Assembly: GCA_002697475.1 (NCBI GenBank)
Contig: NZVW01000037.1
Span: forward strand, 1-11,935
Length of the DNA: 11,935 nt
DNA from: Aquimarina sp.
Lineage (GTDB): Bacteria; Bacteroidota; Bacteroidia; Flavobacteriales; Flavobacteriaceae
Direction: 5' to 3'
How positions within the stretch are numbered: the stretch's first letter is position 1; each line of letters begins with the position of its first letter. The translations under genes and the position numbers were made by a program. Below, piece after piece: positions 7,240 to 11,935 of this stretch. The notes below the pieces were generated by a model. It searched no databases. It saw only the letters and a program-made list of their open reading frames with translations, and was not told the origin of the DNA.

Positions 7240-7270
7240 CAAAGATACTTTTTAATTACTATGTGACAAA
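7240..7270 (-). promoter_or_regulatory. Sigma-A promoter of the miaB operon (Bacteroidota type)
   Basis: On the - strand the sequence reads TTTG (7267-7270), exactly 19 bases, then TATCTTTG (7240-7247), a full match to the Bacteroidota housekeeping form TTTG-N19-TAnnTTTG. Transcription should begin near 7233, giving a leader of roughly 25 bases before the miaB ATG. This is the clearest promoter in the window and fixes the operon's start. Confidence 0.85.
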
Positions 7271-7330
7271 GTGGCAGGATTTTATTTTGCTAAAATATTT
7301 TTTAATCTTGGTCTCTTAAATAACTAATCA

Positions 7331-8119
7331 ATGAATAATCCTATTTTTAAGAAGATAGAACAAAGTCCATCAATTGATTTTGGTGACATTTTAAGTAAGA
7401 GTTTGGAATTGTATAAAAAAGTCTGGGTTCAGGGTTTTGTTCACGTACTGTTAAGTATGATTGTTTTGATTCCTTTCTTTGTAGTTTTATATGCTCCGAT
7501 ATTAATTATGGCAGGTTTGGATGGGTTGCATGCATACGATGAGGATTTTGAGCTTTATCAGAAGCAAATAGGAGCAATGTCTGTAGGCTTCGTTTTTTTA
7601 TTTCTATTTTTAATTTTTGCTATGTCAATTCTTAGTGCAGTTCTACAAATGGGGATTAATGCGCATTTCTTTACTATTTGTAAAAAGACCGATCATGGTG
7701 AGCCAGAAGACTCAGGATATTTTAGATTCTTAAAAGGTAAGTATCTGGGTAAACTCTTAGGCTTGATTTGCGCAAATCTGGGAATTGCTTTTGTAGCAAT
7801 GTTACTGTGTTATTTTCCTGTTTTTTACGTCATGGTACCTTTACAATTGGTAGTTGTAATTTTTGCTTTTAATCCTGATTTAAGTGTTTCAGAAATTATC
7901 AAGGCTAGTTTTAAGTTAGGTCATAAATATTGGTTTGTTATTTTTGGGTTAATGTTTGTATCCGGATTTTTAGCCCAATTAGGAATGTTTCTTTGTTTTG
8001 TTGGGATCTTTTTTACATTCTCATTTATTTATATTCCATTGTATTATGTGTACAAGGACTCAATAGGATTTGAGGATAATGATCAGGAGAAAAATCAAAA
8101 TCTAATTTTTCTAACATAG
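7331..8119 (+). CDS. Multi-pass membrane protein of unknown function, 262 aa
   Basis: I do not recognise a specific family. A soluble N-terminus (about 1-32, with SIDFGDILSKSLELYKK) leads into about six hydrophobic segments: about 34-61, 83-106, 138-160, 162-181, 200-218 and 220-240. A charged hydrophilic tail (about 241-262, SIGFEDNDQEKN) follows. The segment at 181-204, NPDLSVSEIIKASFKLGHK then W, looks like the amphipathic helix found between the last two membrane pairs of DUF975/GPDPase-membrane-domain-like proteins; that resemblance is weak and by eye only. It is divergent from miaB and starts 122 bases from its ATG. A terminator begins 6 bases after the stop, so it is a single-gene unit. 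Some related proteins carry transferred beta-carotene-cleavage enzyme names; nothing here supports that. Confidence 0.85.
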   Translation: MNNPIFKKIEQSPSIDFGDILSKSLELYKKVWVQGFVHVLLSMIVLIPFFVVLYAPILIMAGLDGLHAYDEDFELYQKQIGAMSVGFVFLFLFLIFAMSILSAVLQMGINAHFFTICKKTDHGEPEDSGYFRFLKGKYLGKLLGLICANLGIAFVAMLLCYFPVFYVMVPLQLVVVIFAFNPDLSVSEIIKASFKLGHKYWFVIFGLMFVSGFLAQLGMFLCFVGIFFTFSFIYIPLYYVYKDSIGFEDNDQEKNQNLIFLT

Positions 8120-8124
8120 AACCT

Positions 8125-8150
8125 AAGGCCTATTTTAATAGGCTTTTTTT
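8125..8150 (+). terminator. Rho-independent terminator after the 262-aa membrane protein gene
   Basis: A 6-base-pair core stem GCCTAT/ATAGGC (8128-8133 with 8138-8143), with a 4-base loop, extended outward by a G-T pair and A-T pairs, and followed by a run of seven T. It begins 6 bases after the stop codon. The stem is short and A/T-rich, but position and U-tract are typical. Confidence 0.8.
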
Positions 8151-8193
8151 AATCTAAAATTTTATATTAAATTAAGGATAAAAAAAATTGATA

Positions 8194-8201
8194 TACTTTT
8201 G
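8194..8201 (+). promoter_or_regulatory. Probable -7 box of the topA promoter
   Basis: TACTTTTG matches the Bacteroidota -7 element TAnnTTTG and lies 20 bases ahead of the topA ATG, just downstream of the preceding terminator. The matching -33 element is poor (A/T-rich, no TTTG at 19 bases). It would give a very short leader of about 12-14 bases. Confidence 0.5.
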
Positions 8202-8221
8202 TTCTCAGAAAACTAACAACT

Positions 8222-10708
8222 ATGGCTAAGAATTTAGTAATTGTAGAGTCACCAGCAAAGGCTAAAACAATAGAAAAATTTCTTGGGAAAGATTACACAG
8301 TAGCATCGAGTTTTGGGCATATAGCGGACCTTCCGTCTAAAGAATTGGGGGTTGATGTAGATGGTGATTTTAAACCAAAATACATCGTTTCAAAAGACAA
8401 GAAAGATGTGGTTAAGAAATTAAAAGATCTTTCTAAGAAAGCAGAGATGGTGTGGCTGGCAAGTGATGAAGACCGGGAAGGTGAAGCTATTGCATGGCAT
8501 CTTGCAGAAGAATTAAACCTTGATGAAAGCAAAACAAAAAGAATTGTTTTTCATGAGATTACGAAGAATGCAATAAAAAAAGCCATAGAAAATCCGAGAA
8601 AGATTGATTACAATCTTGTCAATGCGCAACAAGCAAGGAGAGTTTTGGATAGGCTTGTAGGATATGAGCTTTCTCCGGTATTATGGAGAAAGGTTAAAGG
8701 AGGGCTTTCAGCCGGACGCGTACAGTCCGTCTCCGTACGTTTAATTGTAGAACGCGAACGCGAAATATTAGGTTTTGAACCAGAGGCTTCCTTTAGGATT
8801 GATGCTGAATTTGCTAATGAAGAAGGAAAATCGTTTAAAGCAAAATTACCTAAGAACTTAACTGATAAAAAGGAAGCGGAGGATTTTCTTAACACGAATA
8901 AGGGTGCAAACTTTAAAGTAGCAGATTTAACAACAAAACCGGCTAAGAAATCACCGGCACCTCCTTTTACTACATCTACATTACAACAGGAAGCTTCGAG
9001 AAAATTATATTTCTCAGTAAGTAAGACTATGACTTTAGCTCAGCGTTTATACGAAGCAGGTCATATTACTTATATGAGAACGGATAGTGTAAACTTATCT
9101 GAAGAAGCGCAAGAAGGTGCAAAAAAAGAGATATTGACAGCTTACGGTAAAGAATTCAGTAAGCCAAGACAGTATAAAGGAAAAGCAAAAGGAGCTCAGG
9201 AGGCTCACGAAGCTATACGACCTACAGACTTTTCAAAACATACAGTTGAAGTTGATGGAGATCAGCAACGTTTGTATGAGTTAATCTGGAAAAGAGCTAT
9301 TGCATCTCAAATGAGTGATGCGCAATTAGAGCGTACTAATGTTAAGATTGAAGCTGATAATCATAATGAGCATTTTACAGCTAATGGAGAGGTAATAAAA
9401 TTTGAAGGGTTTTTGACTGTTTATTTAGAAGGTAATGATGATGAGGATGAAGAACAGGAAGGAATTTTGCCTGCAATGAAGATTAATGAAAGTTTGTTTA
9501 ATAACTTCATAACGGCTACAGAACGATTCACCAGGCCTCCGGGAAGATATACGGAAGCCTCTTTGGTTAAAAAGCTTGAAGAATTAGGAATTGGTCGTCC
9601 TTCTACATATGCTCCTACAATTTCTACCATTCAAAACAGAAATTATGTGGAGAAAGGCTCTAAAGAAGGTGAAGAGAGAAAATATGTTCAGCTTAGTTTG
9701 ATAAAAGGAGTTTTGAAAGAAAAAAACCTTTCAGAAAAAGTAGGTAGTGATAAAGGGAAATTAATACCTACTGATGTAGGCATGGTTGTTAATGACTTCT
9801 TAGTAACTCATTTTTCTTCGATATTGGATTATCATTTCACAGCAAAGGTTGAACAGGATTTTGATGAAATCGCTGAGGGTCAGGAAGACTGGACTGAGGT
9901 TATGAAAGATTTCTACAAAGAGTTCCACCCCAAAGTTCAGGATGTTTCAGAGAACGCAGATCGCGAGGTTGGAGAGAGAATACTGGGAGATGACCCTAAT
10001 ACAGGTAAAGTGGTGAGTGTTAGATTAGGTAAATTCGGACCGATGGTTCAAATTGGAACTGCTGAAGATGAGGATAAGCCTCAATTTGCAAGTTTAGCGC
10101 CTGGACAGACACTTGGTAGTATAACATTTGAAGAAGCATTAGATTTATTTAAACTTCCTAAAGAACTAGGGGAGTATAAAGGAATGAAAGTTACTGTTAA
10201 TAACGGAAGATTCGGTCCTTATGTTCGTTACGGAGAAAAATTTGTTTCCCTTCCTAAGAATGAAGACCCCTTAGACTTGAGTTTAGAGAGAGCTTACGAG
10301 TTAATAGAAGAAAAAGAAAAGGCAGACGCTCCTATATATATGTATGAAAATCTTCCGGTACAGAAAGGTAAAGGAAGGTTTGGTCCGTTCATTAAATGGA
10401 ACGACATGTTCATAAATGTAAATAAAAAATATGATTTTGATAATCTTTCTGAACAAGATGTAATTGAATTGATAGAAGATAAAAAGCAGAAGGAAATTGA
10501 AAAGGTTATTCATAATTGGGAAGAAGAAGGCATAAGAGTTGAAAAGGCAAGATGGGGAAGGAGTAATATAATTAAAGGTAAAATTAAAATCGAGTTGCCT
10601 AAAACGGTTGATGCTTCGAAGCTTACATTAGAAAAAGTTAAGGATTTAATCGAAAAGAAGGCTCCAAAAAAGACCACAAAAAAGAAAACCTCTTCAAAAA
10701 AGAAATAA
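8222..10708 (+). CDS. topA: DNA topoisomerase I (type IA), zinc-finger-less form
   Basis: Relaxes negative supercoils by single-strand passage in the cytosol. The TOPRIM domain holds the catalytic Glu in VIVESPAKAKTI (E9) and the metal-binding acidic set in ASDEDREGEAIAWHL (D82, D84, E86). The RRVLDRLVGYELSPVLW and GLSAGRVQSV motifs (139-170) follow. The nucleophilic tyrosine is Y284 in HITYMRTDS, and the EAHEAIRPT (327-335) and LEELGIGRPSTYAPT (452-466) motifs are present. The C-terminus has no cysteines, so the zinc ribbons of the Escherichia coli enzyme are absent. Instead there are about four related repeats (around 590-645, 656-700, 716-755 and 775-812), each built on a GRFGPYV-like or WGR core followed by a LSLERAYELIEEK-like helix, then a Lys-rich tail (KKTTKKKTSSKKK). 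The length of 828 is usual for this architecture. The downstream arginase-fold gene starts 3 bases after the stop. Confidence 0.98.
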   Translation: MAKNLVIVESPAKAKTIEKFLGKDYTVASSFGHIADLPSKELGVDVDGDFKPKYIVSKDKKDVVKKLKDLSKKAEMVWLASDEDREGEAIAWHLAEELNLDESKTKRIVFHEITKNAIKKAIENPRKIDYNLVNAQQARRVLDRLVGYELSPVLWRKVKGGLSAGRVQSVSVRLIVEREREILGFEPEASFRIDAEFANEEGKSFKAKLPKNLTDKKEAEDFLNTNKGANFKVADLTTKPAKKSPAPPFTTSTLQQEASRKLYFSVSKTMTLAQRLYEAGHITYMRTDSVNLSEEAQEGAKKEILTAYGKEFSKPRQYKGKAKGAQEAHEAIRPTDFSKHTVEVDGDQQRLYELIWKRAIASQMSDAQLERTNVKIEADNHNEHFTANGEVIKFEGFLTVYLEGNDDEDEEQEGILPAMKINESLFNNFITATERFTRPPGRYTEASLVKKLEELGIGRPSTYAPTISTIQNRNYVEKGSKEGEERKYVQLSLIKGVLKEKNLSEKVGSDKGKLIPTDVGMVVNDFLVTHFSSILDYHFTAKVEQDFDEIAEGQEDWTEVMKDFYKEFHPKVQDVSENADREVGERILGDDPNTGKVVSVRLGKFGPMVQIGTAEDEDKPQFASLAPGQTLGSITFEEALDLFKLPKELGEYKGMKVTVNNGRFGPYVRYGEKFVSLPKNEDPLDLSLERAYELIEEKEKADAPIYMYENLPVQKGKGRFGPFIKWNDMFINVNKKYDFDNLSEQDVIELIEDKKQKEIEKVIHNWEEEGIRVEKARWGRSNIIKGKIKIELPKTVDASKLTLEKVKDLIEKKAPKKTTKKKTSSKKK

Positions 10709-10711
10709 CCC

Positions 10712-11875
10712 ATGTCATATGAGTTTTTGTCTCCAGTCAGTGATAGAGTTGTAGCCCATACAGCACTTATTTCTGAATATGCTTTAGGTAATAAGCTTAG
10801 AATACATACGCCAGAATCTGGTATTCCGGATTTTAATGGAGTTGATCTGGCAATTATTGGCATAAAGGAAAACAGGAATAGTGTCAATTTTTTGGGAGAA
10901 AAATTATCATTTGATACTATAAGGGAGTCTTTCTATGATCTTTTTCCAGGAAACTGGAATACGACTCTTATGGATTTGGGCGATATTGAGCCCGGAGAGA
11001 AAGTTAAGGATACTTATTATTTGGTTCAGGAAATTCTTTCGGATTTACTGCAAAAAAATATTATCCCTATCATAATAGGAGGAAGTCAGGATTTGGTTTA
11101 TGCACAGTACAGATCTTTTGATGTTCTTGAAAGAATGGTAAATCTGGTTAACATAGATAGTAGATTTGATTTAGGTAACTCTGCAGAACCGATAAATAAT
11201 AAGTCATTCGTTGGAAAAATAATCGTAGAACAACCTTATAACTTGTTTAATTATAGCAACTTAGGTTATCAGACTTATTTTAACTCTCAGGAAGAAATAG
11301 ATTTGATAGAAAAACTCTATTTTGATGCGTATCGTTTAGGAGAGATTATTTCTGATATAACAGTAGTAGAGCCTATTATGAGAGATGCTGATATTGTTAG
11401 TCTGGATATAGAGGCTATAAACTCTACTTGCTTGCAGAACCCCACCGCCTCTCCTAATGGATTTGATGGAAGGGAAATATGTGCAATAGCTAGATATGCA
11501 GGAATTAGTGATAAAGTAAAAAGTTTTGGGGTTTATGAGTTTAAAAATTTCAAAAATGAGGAAACTGCCTCCTTAATGATAGCTCAGATACTTTGGTACT
11601 TTGTCGAAGGAGTAAATTATAGGTCTAACGAACTGAATATTAGAGATAATTCAGACACCTTACATTATAATGTGCCGGTTGAAGATGAGGTTTTGTCCTT
11701 TTATAAAAGTCCAAAAACAGAAAGATGGTGGATAGAAATACCTTTTATTTCATCTTCAGATAATAAATTGCAAAGACATACGTTATTACCTTGCACATAC
11801 AACGATTATGAGCGCGCTTGCAATCAAGAAATACCTGAAAGATGGTGGAAGGCAAAACGCAAAAATGAAGTTTAA
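10712..11875 (+). CDS. Arginase/formimidoylglutamase-fold protein lacking metal-binding histidines (probable pseudoenzyme), 387 aa
   Basis: The fold signals of the ureohydrolase family are in order and correctly spaced: the GGxH loop as IIGGSQDLVY (121-130), the DAHxD strand as VNIDSRFDLG (146-155) and the SxDxDxxDP strand as VSLDIEAINS (229-238). The metal ligands are changed. The GGxH histidine is Q126, the DAHxD histidine is R151, and the last aspartate pair is D232/E234 with DP replaced by NS. D149 and D153 remain. A two-manganese centre is therefore unlikely, and databases that call such proteins formimidoylglutamase are probably over-transferring. A C-terminal extension of about 70 residues (from about 318) has two WW pairs (339-340, 378-379) and a Cys-containing segment, and is not part of the usual 300-320 residue enzyme. 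The gene follows topA by 3 bases, so the two are probably co-transcribed. No hut or arginine genes are nearby. The role is unknown. Confidence 0.85.
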   Translation: MSYEFLSPVSDRVVAHTALISEYALGNKLRIHTPESGIPDFNGVDLAIIGIKENRNSVNFLGEKLSFDTIRESFYDLFPGNWNTTLMDLGDIEPGEKVKDTYYLVQEILSDLLQKNIIPIIIGGSQDLVYAQYRSFDVLERMVNLVNIDSRFDLGNSAEPINNKSFVGKIIVEQPYNLFNYSNLGYQTYFNSQEEIDLIEKLYFDAYRLGEIISDITVVEPIMRDADIVSLDIEAINSTCLQNPTASPNGFDGREICAIARYAGISDKVKSFGVYEFKNFKNEETASLMIAQILWYFVEGVNYRSNELNIRDNSDTLHYNVPVEDEVLSFYKSPKTERWWIEIPFISSSDNKLQRHTLLPCTYNDYERACNQEIPERWWKAKRKNEV

Positions 11876-11935
11876 CAATTTTATTTAGAGGATTTAAGGT
11901 TTTTTTTAGAAAAAATTTTTTTTTCTGGAAATAAA

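Noticed and set aside
7303..7310. TAATCTTG as the -7 box for the 262-residue membrane protein gene
   Set aside because: It has one mismatch to TAnnTTTG and no TTTG/TTG at about 19 bases upstream; it would also leave a leader of only about 14-20 bases. Not strong enough to list as a feature.
10510..10887. 125-codon - strand frame across the topA/arginase junction
   Set aside because: It overlaps two well-supported + strand genes; its Phe-rich translation is just the complement of the Lys/Glu-rich TopA tail. The - strand frames at 8293-8532, 8608-8895, 9421-9630 and 10301-10513 are the same kind of shadow.
10712..11875. Calling the last gene a working formimidoylglutamase, agmatinase or arginase
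   Set aside because: The two histidines of the manganese site are replaced (Q126 and R151) and there is no histidine- or arginine-degradation gene nearby.
1..11935. Mobile elements, CRISPR, tRNA or rRNA genes, defence systems
   Set aside because: No direct-repeat array, transposase or integrase motif, terminal inverted repeats or tRNA-like folding was found by eye; gene content is core housekeeping throughout.

Overview
The window looks like chromosomal core sequence from a member of the Flavobacteriia (Bacteroidota). The evidence is low GC, starts with no recognisable Shine-Dalgarno sequence, a promoter ahead of miaB that fits the Bacteroidota sigma-A form (TTTG, 19 bases, TAnnTTTG) exactly, a TopA with no zinc fingers, and family-level matches to Bacteroidota-type LptE, SecG and TPR proteins. 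I see no insertion sequence, prophage, CRISPR array, tRNA or rRNA.

Left edge (1-490): the last 57 codons of a gene on the + strand with a cysteine cluster, probably an XRE/ImmA-IrrE-type regulator. It is followed by a complete 55-residue membrane protein of the lmo0937 (DUF5670) type. A strong hairpin with U-tracts on both sides terminates this gene and the convergent groL.

Minus-strand block (523-7208): in transcription order, a compact operon of miaB, a sigma-54 enhancer-binding protein, lptE, a TPR protein and secG. Gaps are 9-20 bases, with one 7-base overlap (lptE/TPR). It is driven from a promoter at about 7240-7270 and ends at a hairpin at 2620-2653. groS-groL follow on the same strand with their own leader and a candidate promoter. 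The operon joins tRNA modification, transcription control, lipopolysaccharide (LPS) export to the outer membrane and Sec secretion. The block as a whole looks like an envelope and proteostasis housekeeping cluster.

Plus-strand block (7331-11875): a 262-residue multi-pass membrane protein of unknown role with its own terminator, then topA, then 3 bases later an arginase-fold protein. That last protein has lost both metal-binding histidines of the ureohydrolase family, so it is probably not an active arginase or formimidoylglutamase. From memory of flavobacterial genomes, this gene often sits just upstream of the gliding/type IX secretion genes gldKLMN; they would lie beyond the right edge and are not visible here.

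Most of the window is ordinary. The strongest candidate for something undescribed is the arginase-fold pseudoenzyme tied to topA. Next are the sensor-less sigma-54 activator inside the lptE operon and the groES upstream element.
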